From assembly GCA_019112985.1 (NCBI GenBank), contig DXIG01000092.1, positions 1 through 50,397 of the forward strand: DNA of 50,397 nt, in the 5' to 3' direction. The DNA comes from Candidatus Butyricicoccus stercorigallinarum. Lineage in GTDB: Bacteria; Bacillota; Clostridia; Oscillospirales; Butyricicoccaceae. The notes beneath the pieces were generated by a model that worked only from the letters and a program-made list of their open reading frames with translations, did no database searches and was not told where the DNA came from. A program made the translations under genes and the position numbers. Shown piece by piece: positions 9,333 to 19,135 of the stretch (its first letter is position 1; each line of letters opens with the position of its first letter).

Positions 9333-10010
9333 TCAACGGTAGTAGTCCAGCTTGGACTCGAGCTTTTTGAACGCGAACTCGACGACGGCGCTCATGATCA
9401 GATAAAAGATGCCGGCGGCGATGTACGGCGTGATGGAGACGTTTTTGGCCGCCGTCTTGATCGCGATGTCAAACAGCTGCGGCTGCGCGATGATCTGCGC
9501 CAGCGCGGTGTCCTTGACGAGCACCATAAACTCGCTGCCGGTGGGCGGGATGACGCGCTTGACCACCTGCGGCAGGACGATCAGGAAGAAGACCTGCGTC
9601 TTGGTGTAGCCGAGCACCTTGCCCGCCTCGTACTGTCCCTGCGGGATGGACTGGATGCCGGAGCGGAAGATTTCGCCGAAATAGGCGGCGTAGTTGACGA
9701 CGAAGGCGATGATGCACGCGGCGAAGCGGTGCGGCGTCAGGCCGAACAGGAAGGACGGCGCATACATGCAGAACATCAGCTGCAACATGAGCGGCGTGCC
9801 GCGGACGATGAGCTGATAGATGCGGATGACGCCGCTCAGGATCTTGTAGCGCGAGATGCGGCCGAGCGCGACGAGGAAACCGAGCGGGACGGCGAACAGA
9901 ACGGTCAGCAGGAAAATCTGGATGACCTGCCAGCAGCCGACCAGCATGTTGGGGATCATGGCGAGAAATGCGTTCGCATTCATCCCGGAGAAGCTTTCGA
10001 TAAATTCCAT
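9333..10010 (-). CDS. amino acid ABC transporter permease (HisM/GlnP-like)
   Basis: [47 protein letters not shown] loop; five hydrophobic segments. Confidence 0.9.
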   Translation of the reverse strand: MEFIESFSGMNANAFLAMIPNMLVGCWQVIQIFLLTVLFAVPLGFLVALGRISRYKILSGVIRIYQLIVRGTPLMLQLMFCMYAPSFLFGLTPHRFAACIIAFVVNYAAYFGEIFRSGIQSIPQGQYEAGKVLGYTKTQVFFLIVLPQVVKRVIPPTGSEFMVLVKDTALAQIIAQPQLFDIAIKTAAKNVSITPYIAAGIFYLIMSAVVEFAFKKLESKLDYYR

Positions 10011-10052
10011 GGGGCGGGGAACACTCCTTTGCTTATATTATAATGAGGGGGA

Positions 10053-10092
10053 GAAAAGCAGCAGGGGGCTGCCCCGTGTGGACAGCCCCCAG
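10053..10092 (-). terminator. hairpin/attenuator between solute-binding protein and permease genes
   Basis: Minus strand GGGGGCTGTCCACACGGGGCAGCCCCC then TGCTGCTTTTC. Confidence 0.6.
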
Positions 10093-10101
10093 ACAATCGG
10101 A

Positions 10102-10971
10102 TTATTCTACGGTAGTTTTGTCCGAACCGAACCACTTGGTAGAGATTTCTGCCAGCGTGCCGTCTTCCTTCAGCTCGCGCAGCGCCTCGTTGACCGCCTC
10201 GGTCAGCGCGTCGTCGCCCTTGCGGAAGGCGATGGCGTAGTCCTCCGCATAGAGGAAGTCGCTCAGAACGACATAGCCCTTGTTGTTCTGCTCGATCAGG
10301 TAGTTCGCGACGACATCGTCCATCAGGACCGCGTCGGACGCCCTGGTGTCCAGATCCATCAGCGCGGTCAGGTTGTCGTCAAAGCCGTTGACGTTGGCGA
10401 TGATGTCATTGAGCGCCGCGCCGTCCTCCGATTCCAGCGCCTCCTCTGCGGTGGAGCCGGACTGTACGGCGAGAATCTTGCCCTCCATGTCCTCGATGCT
10501 CGTGACCGAGTCATCCGGGCGGACAACCAGCGCCATGTGGTTTTCCATGTACGGGATGGACATGTTCATCGATTCCAGGCGCTCCTCGCTGACCGACAGG
10601 CCGTTCCAGATGCAGTCGATGTTCTTGGCGTTCAACTCCAGCTCCTTGGAGTCCCAGTCGACCGGCTGCGTGACCAGCTCGACGCCCAGCTTCTCACATA
10701 CGGCGGTGGCCACGTCGATGTCAAAGCCGACGATCTCGTTGTTGTCGTCGCGGTAGCCCATCGGCGGGAACGAGTCGTCCAGGCCGAGCACCAGCTCGCC
10801 CTTGTCCAGGACGTACTGCAACGACTGGTCGGCGCCGCCCGAACCGGAGCCGGAACCGGCCGGCGTGCTGTCGTTGTCCGAACCGCCGGAGTTGGAGCCG
10901 CCGCAGCCCGCGAGCAGGCAGACCGACATCGCTGCTGCCGCAGCCATAGCCATCAATCGTCTGAAATTCAT
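10102..10971 (-). CDS. amino acid ABC transporter substrate-binding lipoprotein
   Basis: Lipobox LLAGCGGS; SBP_bac_3 motifs GLDDSFPPMGYRDDNNEIVGFDIDVA, AFRKGDDALTEAVNEAL. Confidence 0.92.
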   Translation of the reverse strand: MNFRRLMAMAAAAAMSVCLLAGCGGSNSGGSDNDSTPAGSGSGSGGADQSLQYVLDKGELVLGLDDSFPPMGYRDDNNEIVGFDIDVATAVCEKLGVELVTQPVDWDSKELELNAKNIDCIWNGLSVSEERLESMNMSIPYMENHMALVVRPDDSVTSIEDMEGKILAVQSGSTAEEALESEDGAALNDIIANVNGFDDNLTALMDLDTRASDAVLMDDVVANYLIEQNNKGYVVLSDFLYAEDYAIAFRKGDDALTEAVNEALRELKEDGTLAEISTKWFGSDKTTVE

Positions 10972-11161
10972 ACTGACTTACCTCTCTTTTGCATAAATAT
11001 AGGATAAAAATAGCAGAACTGCACAGCAAAGGGGAAGAAAGGAACGCGGAACGAGCCGCGCGCGCCGTCCCTGCGGATGCAATACGATACTATTTTAACA
11101 TTTCAGCCGGATAAATCAATAGCAGGGCGCGATAAAAATGAGGAAAATGGAAATGCAATCG

Positions 11162-11191
11162 GTTGTCATACCAAAAATCTATGCTATAATA
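11162..11191 (+). promoter_or_regulatory. promoter TTGTCA-N16-TATAAT for the AAA ATPase gene
   Basis: ttgtcataccaaaaatctatgctataat. Confidence 0.6.
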
Positions 11192-11237
11192 AAGGAAACG
11201 TCCAAACCTAAATTCCAACAGAAACAGGGGGACTCAG

Positions 11238-13295
11238 ATGAAATTTTTGCAGGCACAGGGCCATTTTGGCGTTCTCGACGGGCAGAAAATCCGCTTCGGG
11301 GACGGTCTGAACGTGCTCTATCTGCCCAATGAGGGCGGTAAAACGACATTGTGTAATTTCCTGCGCGTCATGCTGTACGGACTGAACACCAGCCGGCGCG
11401 ACGGGAAAAACCAGCTGTCCGACAAGACCAAATACCGTCCGGCGGACGGCAATCCCATGAGCGGCCTTCTCGAGCTGGAGTGGCAGGGGCGCCGCATTCG
11501 CATCAGCCGCCAGACCGGCAAGGGAAACGCGCCGATGCAGGAGTTTTCCGCGCACTACGTGGACACCGGCGAGGTGTGCGAGCAGCTGACCGCGAAGGAC
11601 TGCGGGCGCGTGCTGACCGGCGTCAGCGAGGAGGGCTATCAGTCCACCGCCCTGATCGACGGACAGGATCAGTCGCTCTCGGCCGCCGAGCTGGGCGAGC
11701 GCATGCTGGCGCTGTCCACGACGGGCGACAGCGCCATGATGTACGCCAGTGCGGTGTCACAGCTCGACCGCTGGCGCAACGCCCTGCGCGGCACGGGCAA
11801 CCGCGGCCGCTATGCGCAGGTGGAGGCGGACATCGCGCAGCTCACGCAGTCGATCGGCCGGCTGGACGAGCTGAGCGAGCAGATTGAAAACTATGAGGCG
11901 CAGATTCCGTCGGCGGAGCAGCGCATCGCGGAGGCGGAGACCGAGCACCAGCAGGCGACAGAGGATTTCACGCTGCTGTTTGTCGCCAAGCGCGAGGCGG
12001 CGGAGCGCGACGAGCGCCGGGCGCGCGAAAAGCTCGCGCTGCTGCGGGCGGAGCTGCCGCCGCTCGGCGTGCTGGCGGACGCGGAACGCGCGGCCACGCA
12101 GTTTGAAGAGGCGCAGAAGGCGTATGACGACGCGCAGGCCGAGCAGGCCGAAGTGGTCGCCAACTATCAGAAATGGAAGGACGACATCGACCAGACGGAG
12201 GACGAGTACAGCAACAGCCAGCGCAGCCGGTCGGATATCCACATCCGCGGCTGGTCGATGATTCTGGCGGTCGTGCTCGGCGTGCTGGCGGTGGTCAGCC
12301 TGCTGGGCGTCATCCCGTTCGGGCCGCTGACGCCGTATATGCCCTATCTGTTCTCCGTCTGCGCGGTCATCGCGCTGATTGTCACGTTTGTCGGCAGCAC
12401 GGAGTCGCTCGACTCGCCGCCGATGGACTTTGACGAAGAGCGCGTCAAGCTGGACCGCCGCCGGCAGTCCGCCATCAGCCGCGCGGCGCAGACAGAGGAG
12501 CAGCTGGAGAAGGCGCGCGCCGCCTTCCGCGCGCAGGCGCAGCGCGTCGCCCCGGAGATCCCGGAGGGCGAGGACAGCCGCGCGCTGGAGCACATCCGGA
12601 TGCTGGACGAGAAAAAGCGCGTGTATCTCGCCCGCAAGCGGGAGCACGACGATCTGACCGAGCATTATCTGAACATTCTGGACGCCACCGGCCCGCAGGG
12701 CGCGGCGCGCCTGCATATGGACGAGACCAAGGGCGCGGTCGACACGGCGCGGCAGGCATGCAGCGCGCTGCACGAGGCCATCGCCGCCTGCCGCGGCAAG
12801 GCGGAGGAGATCGGCAAGCGCGAGGAGCTGTGCGCGCTGCGCGAGCGGCTGGAGGAGGAGAAGGAGAGCATTCTCTGGCAGCTGGACGCCATCCGTCTGG
12901 CGAAGGAGTCGCTCGTGCGCGCCAACGCCGAGCTGACCGGACGTGTCTCCCCGCAGATCAACAAGCTCGCGCAGGAGTACATGAAGACGCTGACCGCCGA
13001 GCGCTACACGGCGATGCAGCTGTACACCAACTTTGAGGTCACCTGCCGCCGCGACAACAGCGCGGTGGAGATGGACAAGCTGCGCCTGTCCACCGGCACG
13101 CGCGATCAGCTGTATCTCGCCCTGCGCCTTGCGGTGTGCAAGGTGCTGCTGGATAACCCGGACGAGAGCGTCCCGATCGTGCTGGACGACCCGTTTGTCA
13201 ACTACGACGACCAGCGCGCCGCCTGCGGCATGAAGCTGCTGCGCGAAATCGCCCGCGAACGGCAGGTCATCCTGCTGACCTGCCGCCGTCCGTGA
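11238..13295 (+). CDS. YhaN/SbcC-like AAA ATPase with coiled coil and internal transmembrane pair
   Basis: N-terminal LPNEGGKTTLCNFLRVMLYG; coiled coil; two hydrophobic segments (WSMILAVVLGVLAVVSLLGVIPF, YLFSVCAVIALIVTFVG); C-terminal LSTGTRDQLYLALRLA and PIVLDDPFVNYDD. Confidence 0.85.
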   Translation: MKFLQAQGHFGVLDGQKIRFGDGLNVLYLPNEGGKTTLCNFLRVMLYGLNTSRRDGKNQLSDKTKYRPADGNPMSGLLELEWQGRRIRISRQTGKGNAPMQEFSAHYVDTGEVCEQLTAKDCGRVLTGVSEEGYQSTALIDGQDQSLSAAELGERMLALSTTGDSAMMYASAVSQLDRWRNALRGTGNRGRYAQVEADIAQLTQSIGRLDELSEQIENYEAQIPSAEQRIAEAETEHQQATEDFTLLFVAKREAAERDERRAREKLALLRAELPPLGVLADAERAATQFEEAQKAYDDAQAEQAEVVANYQKWKDDIDQTEDEYSNSQRSRSDIHIRGWSMILAVVLGVLAVVSLLGVIPFGPLTPYMPYLFSVCAVIALIVTFVGSTESLDSPPMDFDEERVKLDRRRQSAISRAAQTEEQLEKARAAFRAQAQRVAPEIPEGEDSRALEHIRMLDEKKRVYLARKREHDDLTEHYLNILDATGPQGAARLHMDETKGAVDTARQACSALHEAIAACRGKAEEIGKREELCALRERLEEEKESILWQLDAIRLAKESLVRANAELTGRVSPQINKLAQEYMKTLTAERYTAMQLYTNFEVTCRRDNSAVEMDKLRLSTGTRDQLYLALRLAVCKVLLDNPDESVPIVLDDPFVNYDDQRAACGMKLLREIARERQVILLTCRRP

Positions 13296-13310
13296 CAACA
13301 GAACAGCATA

Positions 13311-13342
13311 CAAAAGCGCTGTGCCGAGGCACAGCGCTTTTT
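13311..13342. terminator. bidirectional Rho-independent terminator
   Basis: AAAAGCGCTGTGCCGAGGCACAGCGCTTTTT between convergent genes. Confidence 0.9.
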
Positions 13343-13368
13343 GATGAAATAGTATTGTTTTGATAAGA

Positions 13369-14016
13369 TCAGGCGTGAGGAGCAGCCTGCTTTACTGTAT
13401 GATTTTTATACGTGTTCCACGTGGGCTCATAATCTGCATCTGCCTGATTTCCCCACATGTCCCAGCCGGAACGGTCACCGCGGGCAAACAATTCCAAAAA
13501 GGGACCGGGAGAGCATTGCTCGATAATCGGGATGATTTCATCCGGCTTTCGGGAGTGTTCCCGTTTTTGCGTCCGAATCAGGTTCACCTGAGAGCGGGCA
13601 GGAGCGAGGGTCCGGTTGTTTTCCCCGCGAATGCCAAACAGAAGGATTTCTGTGACGTTGCGGAAGTAAAACCCTACGCCTCTGCCGTCCGGCTGTCCGT
13701 CTTTGCGAACCTTTTCCCATATAATATTTCCCTTATACGTAAATCCCCATGCCTGCATGACAGCCAGACCGTCGGGAAGGAGTGCGTTGGGAACCCAAAG
13801 ATATAAATGGCTTTTGTTGGCGGCGATTTGCGCTACGGGAAGATCCATGATTTCCTGTAAGGTCATGGTTTCATACCGATTGAGCCGCTTGTGTTCCGGC
13901 GCAACCTTACCTGTGCGGTTTTGAAATCTCCAGGGAGGATCTGCATAGATTGTCGAATATTTTTTGGAACCGCAAAAAGCGAGGAGATTATCGGATGTTG
14001 TTTGGATTGTGCTCAT
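13369..14016 (-). CDS. MT-A70 family adenine-specific DNA methyltransferase
   Basis: YADPPWRFQNR (DPPW catalytic motif), HLYLWVPNALL, RNVTEILLFGIRG, FLELFARGDRSGWDMWGNQ. Confidence 0.92.
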   Translation of the reverse strand: MSTIQTTSDNLLAFCGSKKYSTIYADPPWRFQNRTGKVAPEHKRLNRYETMTLQEIMDLPVAQIAANKSHLYLWVPNALLPDGLAVMQAWGFTYKGNIIWEKVRKDGQPDGRGVGFYFRNVTEILLFGIRGENNRTLAPARSQVNLIRTQKREHSRKPDEIIPIIEQCSPGPFLELFARGDRSGWDMWGNQADADYEPTWNTYKNHTVKQAAPHA

Positions 14017-14713
14017 CGATATAGTCCTCCTTCCAATCCGAGATACAATTTTTCTTTATGCCGACGGCAAGAATGGGACAGCCGCCGTTTCGCCGTGAAT
14101 CCAGTCGATACAGAAGCTTGCCCATCCAGGTGGTGCTCGCACCGTATTTGCGCATGATTGGTTTCCATGTGCCGGATCGTTTGTCGTAATCAAACACTGT
14201 TTTGAAAACGTCGTTGAGCTCCTGCGCGCGCGTGACAATCATTCCGGCACTGATGATATCACAATCGTAATAGGTGCGCATTGCAAGGAGATCGCGGTCA
14301 AACGTTTGGTCTTTGCTGTTCCATTCCAAGTCAAATGCGATGCGGTTTTTCAGAAAATCGATATTGTGTCCGTCAATATATCCCTCTGTCGTCCGTTCTT
14401 CAAAAGGAATGGAGGAAAAGCGTCCGCGCTGCTCCGCCTGCCTCGGATAGAATTTAATATGTAAATCACCGGAGATACGGATTTCTCTCCATCCGCAGGG
14501 ATAGAGCATGTCGTCAAATTTTTTGGGGATTTTGGTCTCATTGCCGCCCGCTTCTCTCAGATCCTGAACGGAGATGTGCAGGTTTCTCAAGCACCGGACG
14601 ATTTCTTCCCATTCTTCCGGAAAGGCCTGTGTAATGATCTCCAGCGCGTGATTATAATTGAAAAACTCAAACCGATTCAAAAGATCAGCATCGATATATT
14701 CATTCAGATGCAT
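13988..14713 (-). CDS. BglII/BstYI family type II restriction endonuclease
   Basis: GHNIDFLKNRIAFDLEWNSKDQTFDRDLLAMRTYYDCDIISAGMIVTRAQEL core; ATG at 14713 behind GGAAGGGAG; overlaps the methyltransferase gene by 29 nt. Confidence 0.82.
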   Translation of the reverse strand: MHLNEYIDADLLNRFEFFNYNHALEIITQAFPEEWEEIVRCLRNLHISVQDLREAGGNETKIPKKFDDMLYPCGWREIRISGDLHIKFYPRQAEQRGRFSSIPFEERTTEGYIDGHNIDFLKNRIAFDLEWNSKDQTFDRDLLAMRTYYDCDIISAGMIVTRAQELNDVFKTVFDYDKRSGTWKPIMRKYGASTTWMGKLLYRLDSRRNGGCPILAVGIKKNCISDWKEDYIDEHNPNNIR

Positions 14714-14783
14714 GCGCAGAACTCCCTTCCTGTAGTCCAGGATATTATAACAAAAGTAAAGAGACAGTTCAAGCGCCGCCACA

Positions 14784-14824
14784 GACAAAAAACCGAGCCC
14801 CGGCGCGCGGCCGGAGCTCGGTTC
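14784..14824 (-). terminator. Rho-independent terminator of rny
   Basis: Minus strand ACCGAGCTCCGGCCGCGCGCCGGGGCTCGGTTTTTT. Confidence 0.88.
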
Positions 14825-14827
14825 TGT

Positions 14828-16363
14828 TTACTTTGCGTATTCGATGGCGCGGGTTTCGCGGATCATATGGATCTTGATCTGGCCGGGATATTCCAGCTCG
14901 GTTTCGATCTTCTTGGCGATGTCGCGGGACAGCAGGATCATCTTGGAATCGGAAACCTGCTCCGGATTGACGATGATGCGGATCTCGCGGCCGGCCTGAA
15001 TGGCGTAGGAACTGGACACACCGGGGGTGGTGTTTGCGATCTCTTCCAGCTTCTCCAGTCTCTTGATGTAAGCCTCGAGGTTTTCGCGGCGCGCGCCCGG
15101 GCGGGCGGCGGAAATCGCGTCGGCAGCCTGCACCAGGCACGCCACGAGCGTCTTGGGCTCGATGTCGCCGTGGTGCGCCTGAACGGCGTGGATGATGTCG
15201 CCGTGCTCGCGGTAGCGCTTGCACAGGTCAACGCCGATGTCGACGTGGGAGCCTTCCATCTCGCGGTCGACTGCCTTGCCGATGTCGTGCAGCAGTCCGG
15301 CGCGCTTGGCCTGCGTGGCGTCAATGCCCAGCTCCGCGGACAGGATGCCCGCGATGTGGGAGACCTCGATGGAGTGCTGCAGGACGTTCTGTCCGTAGCT
15401 CGTGCGGTAGCGCATGCGGCCGAGCAGCTTGACCAGCTCGGGGTGCAGCCCGTGCACGCCGGTCTCCAGCACGGCGCGCTCGCCTTCCTGCTTGATGGTC
15501 TGCTCCACCTCGCGGCGGCTCTTTTCCACCATTTCCTCGATGCGCGCCGGATGGATGCGGCCGTCGATGATGAGCTTTTCCAGCGTCAGACGGGCGATTT
15601 CGCGGCGAACCGGGTCAAAGCATGAGAGCGTGATCGCCTCCGGGGTGTCGTCGATGATCAGATCGACGCCGGTCAGCGTTTCCAGCGTGCGGATGTTGCG
15701 TCCCTCGCGGCCGATGATGCGACCCTTCATCTCGTCGTTGGGCAGCGGCACGACGGACACCGTGGCCTCCGCCACATGATCCGCCGCACAGCGCTGAATC
15801 GCGGACGAGATGATCTCGCGGGCGTACTGCTCGGCCTCATCCTTGGTGCGCTGCTGGATCTCGCGCAGCTTGATGGCGGCGTCGTGCTGCGCTTCCTGCT
15901 CGATGGAGTTGACGAGAAATTCTCTCGCCTCCTCGCGCGTGAGCCCGGAAATGCTCTCCAGACGCTCCAGCTGCTGCTGCTTGTACTGCTCCGCTTCGTC
16001 CTGGCTCTTCTGTACCTTGGCCAGGCGGCGGGACAGCTCCTCGTTTTTCTGCTCCGCCGCATCCGTCTTGCGGTCGAGCGCTTCTTCCTTCTGTGTCAGA
16101 CGACGTTCGGTTTTCTGCACCTCGCTGCGGCGCTCTTTGATTTCGCGCTCCAGATCGGCGCGGCTTTTGTGAATTTCTTCCTTCGCTTCCAGCACGGCTT
16201 CGCGCTTTTTGCTCTCCGCGGCCTTGATGGAATCGTTAATGATACGCGTGGCCTCTTCCTCCGCGCTGCCGATCTCCTTTTCGGCGACCTTTTTGCGGTA
16301 GGTGATGCCGGCGATAACACCCACAACTATGCCGACGACTGCGGCAATAAGAATACCAATCAT
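14828..16363 (-). CDS. rny: ribonuclease Y
   Basis: N-terminal TM, long coiled coil, KH-domain [33 protein letters not shown]-domain [17 protein letters not shown] / HDIGKAVD. Confidence 0.96.
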   Translation of the reverse strand: MIGILIAAVVGIVVGVIAGITYRKKVAEKEIGSAEEEATRIINDSIKAAESKKREAVLEAKEEIHKSRADLEREIKERRSEVQKTERRLTQKEEALDRKTDAAEQKNEELSRRLAKVQKSQDEAEQYKQQQLERLESISGLTREEAREFLVNSIEQEAQHDAAIKLREIQQRTKDEAEQYAREIISSAIQRCAADHVAEATVSVVPLPNDEMKGRIIGREGRNIRTLETLTGVDLIIDDTPEAITLSCFDPVRREIARLTLEKLIIDGRIHPARIEEMVEKSRREVEQTIKQEGERAVLETGVHGLHPELVKLLGRMRYRTSYGQNVLQHSIEVSHIAGILSAELGIDATQAKRAGLLHDIGKAVDREMEGSHVDIGVDLCKRYREHGDIIHAVQAHHGDIEPKTLVACLVQAADAISAARPGARRENLEAYIKRLEKLEEIANTTPGVSSSYAIQAGREIRIIVNPEQVSDSKMILLSRDIAKKIETELEYPGQIKIHMIRETRAIEYAK

Positions 16364-16483
16364 TGCTCTGATACACACCTCCTGTTTTTGTGATTTTTTC
16401 TAAAAAATTCGGAAAATTTCAGGTAATACCTGTGCGGTTAAACGATAGATCGCATACGTTTTCATACAAAGGCATTATTACTT

Positions 16484-16512
16484 ATTGTAATCGGAAAACA
16501 TACCGTTGTCAA
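16484..16512 (-). promoter_or_regulatory. rny promoter TTGACA-N17-TACAAT
   Basis: Minus strand -35 at 16507-16512, -10 at 16484-16489, exact 17-nt spacer. Confidence 0.75.
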
Positions 16513-16703
16513 CAGGGCGCGGCGGCGCGGAAACGGGAAAAGCGCGCAAACAGACTGGAAACTTTGTAAATAATTTACAAAATGCGCGCGATTTCTCAAC
16601 ATTCCAGCCGGTTTATATTCCCTCTATATTTTTTTGGGAAAGCATAGTATAATAGGGAGGACAGGCGGGGAAACCCGGCTTTTGTCCGTACAGGAGGAAT
16701 TTT

Positions 16704-17513
16704 ATGAACCAGTTGATGCACAGGCGCGAGCAAAACGGCCTGATTTATTATACCTGCGACACGCTCACCACGCCGCATCTGTTCACGACGAAGTTCGGCG
16801 GCGTGAGCCGCGGCTATCTCTCGTCGCTCAATCTCGGCTTCAACCGCGGCGACGATCGGGAGAACGTGCTGCGCAACTATCAGATTCTTGCGGATCACTT
16901 CGGCGTGCCGCGCGCGCGCATGACGATGACCAAGCAGGTGCACGGCGACTGCGTGCGCGTGGTGGACCGGCAGACGATGGGCATGGGTCTGGGGCAGCCG
17001 ATGCGCTGGCAGACGGACGCGATTGTGACCGATCTGCCGGGCGTGCCGCTGTGCGGCTACTATGCCGACTGTGTGGTGACGCTGCTGCACGACCCGGTCA
17101 GCCGCTGCATCGGCGTGTGCCATTCCGGCTGGCGCGGCACGGCGAACGGCATTCTGACCAAGACCGTGCGCACGATGCAGGAGCGGTACGGCGCGCGCCC
17201 GCAGGACATTCAGGCGGTCATCGGCCCGTCCATCCACGCCTGCTGCTTTGAGACGGACGCGGACGTGCCAGACGCCATGCGCGAGACGATGGGGCGCGAT
17301 GTCGAGCGGTTCATCGAGCCGCGCGGCGCGAAGTTTTTTATCGATTTGCAGGGCATCAACCGCATGCGCCTGCAAGAGGCGGGCGTCCGGCAGGTGACGG
17401 ACAGCGGGCTGTGCACCAAGTGCCGGAGCGACGAATTCTGGTCGCACCGCGCGACCCACGGGCGGCGCGGCGTGCAGGCCGGTGTGATTATGCTGGAGGG
17501 AGAGCTGTCATGA
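16704..17513 (+). CDS. pgeF: peptidoglycan editing factor PgeF (YfiH/laccase-domain family)
   Basis: LNLGFNRGDDRENVLRNY, KQVHGDCVRVVD, ADCVVTLLHDPVSRCIGVCHSGWRGT, GPSIHACCFE. Confidence 0.92.
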   Translation: MNQLMHRREQNGLIYYTCDTLTTPHLFTTKFGGVSRGYLSSLNLGFNRGDDRENVLRNYQILADHFGVPRARMTMTKQVHGDCVRVVDRQTMGMGLGQPMRWQTDAIVTDLPGVPLCGYYADCVVTLLHDPVSRCIGVCHSGWRGTANGILTKTVRTMQERYGARPQDIQAVIGPSIHACCFETDADVPDAMRETMGRDVERFIEPRGAKFFIDLQGINRMRLQEAGVRQVTDSGLCTKCRSDEFWSHRATHGRRGVQAGVIMLEGELS

Positions 17514-19069
17514 GAGCAAAACGCGGTATGGCGGCGGCGCTGGCCGGCGCGCTGCTGCTCGCGGTGCTGGCCGGCTGCGGCGGCGCGCAGCGCGCGGAGA
17601 GCGGCAGCGGAGAAGCAGCGGACCGCCCGTCCGCCGGGCAGAGCGCCGGGCCGGTCAAGGCGGTGGATACGTTCACGCTCGCCTACAACGAGGCGGACGG
17701 CCTCGATCCGCTCTCGTGCACCTCGCCGGAAAACCAGCTGATCGCGCAGCTGTGCTTTGAGAGCCTGTTTGTGCTCGACAGCGAATTCCAGCCGCAGAAG
17801 GTGCTGTGCGAATCGCTGGAGCAGACGGGCATCCGCGAATACACGCTCACGCTGCGCGACGGCGCGCTGTTTCACTCCGGGCAGGAGGTCACCCCGGAGG
17901 ACGTCGTCTTCTCGCTCAACAGCGCCCGCCTGCGCGACGACTCCATCTATCAGGAGCAGCTCGCCTGCATCTCGTCGGTGCAGTACAGCGATGACGAGGT
18001 GTACATCCGGCTGTATGAGGAAAACAGCAATCTGGCCGCGCGGCTGAACGTCCCCATCCTGCGCAAGGGGACGGACGAGGAGACGTGCCCCGACGGCTCG
18101 GGACCCTATCAGCTCGTGACGAGCGACGGCGGACAGTGTCTTATCCCGTTCGAGCAGTGGAGCAGCGGGAAGGTCGGCTTTTGCGAATCCATCTCGCTGA
18201 CCGGCGTGCCGGACAGCGACAGCGCGGCCAACCTGCTGAGCAGCGGCGAGCTGTCGCTGCTGATGCAGACGGACGCGGAGCAGGCGCCGGCGCAGGGGGC
18301 GAGCTACACCGCCAGCGTGCCGACCACGCGGCTGCACTATCTGGGCGTCAACTGCGATCTGGCGCCGTATGACGACGAGGATGTGCGCACCGCGCTGTCC
18401 CTGCTGCTCGACCGCGACAGCATCGTGCAGACCTGCTTTTCCGGACGGGCGGACGCGGCGAGCCTGCCGCTCATCCCGGTGCCGGACAGCGTGGAGGCGC
18501 CGGACTACGACCGGGAACGGGCGCTGGAGCTGCTCGAGGACGCAGGCATCTACGACCGGGACGACGACGGCTTTTTGGATATCAGCCGCGGCCGGCCGTT
18601 CACCGTGGATATCATCTACAACGAGACGTACAGCACCAAGGGCGCCGTGCTCCAGCAGTACGCCGAGACGCTGAACGAGGCGGGCATTCTGGCGGAGGTG
18701 CGCGCGCTTCCGTTCGAGGAGTGCCGGAGCATGCTGCGCCGGGAATCCTTCCAGCTCTATTACGGCGAATACGAGCTGACCGCCGATTTTGACCTGTCCT
18801 CGCTGATTTCCACCAGCGGCACGCGCAATTTTAGCGGATACTACGACCGCGAGATGGAGCGCGCGCTCGACGGCCTGCGGACGTACGAGGAGGGCGAAGC
18901 GGAGGAGGCGCGCGAGGAATACGCCGAATGCTTCGCGGAGCAGACGCCGGTGATCCCGATTGCGTTTGAGCGCACGCTGCTCTGCTCGACCGATGCGCTG
19001 CCGGAACAGTTTGACCCGTGGCCGGGACAGATTTTCCACGGCATCGAGACGTGGTCGGCGGCGGAATAA
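17510..19069 (+). CDS. ABC transporter solute-binding lipoprotein, family 5 (oligopeptide-type)
   Basis: Lipobox LLAVLAGCGG; SBP_bac_5 pattern FTLAYNEADGLDPLSC...VTPEDVVFSLNSARL; ATGA overlap with pgeF stop. Confidence 0.88.
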   Translation: MRAKRGMAAALAGALLLAVLAGCGGAQRAESGSGEAADRPSAGQSAGPVKAVDTFTLAYNEADGLDPLSCTSPENQLIAQLCFESLFVLDSEFQPQKVLCESLEQTGIREYTLTLRDGALFHSGQEVTPEDVVFSLNSARLRDDSIYQEQLACISSVQYSDDEVYIRLYEENSNLAARLNVPILRKGTDEETCPDGSGPYQLVTSDGGQCLIPFEQWSSGKVGFCESISLTGVPDSDSAANLLSSGELSLLMQTDAEQAPAQGASYTASVPTTRLHYLGVNCDLAPYDDEDVRTALSLLLDRDSIVQTCFSGRADAASLPLIPVPDSVEAPDYDRERALELLEDAGIYDRDDDGFLDISRGRPFTVDIIYNETYSTKGAVLQQYAETLNEAGILAEVRALPFEECRSMLRRESFQLYYGEYELTADFDLSSLISTSGTRNFSGYYDREMERALDGLRTYEEGEAEEAREEYAECFAEQTPVIPIAFERTLLCSTDALPEQFDPWPGQIFHGIETWSAAE

Positions 19070-19083
19070 CGAAAGATTGGCAA

Positions 19084-19128
19084 AAACATGCACCCAGCGG
19101 GTCTGCCCGCTGGGTGCTGCTGCGTTTT
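19084..19128. terminator. bidirectional terminator between convergent genes
   Basis: CACCCAGCGGGTCTGCCCGCTGGGTG hairpin. Confidence 0.7.
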
Positions 19129-19135
19129 CGGGTTG

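Noticed and set aside
17210-19093. 627-aa minus-strand ORF antisense to pgeF and the SBP gene
   Set aside because: Shadow ORF over two well-supported plus-strand genes with RBS and ATGA coupling.
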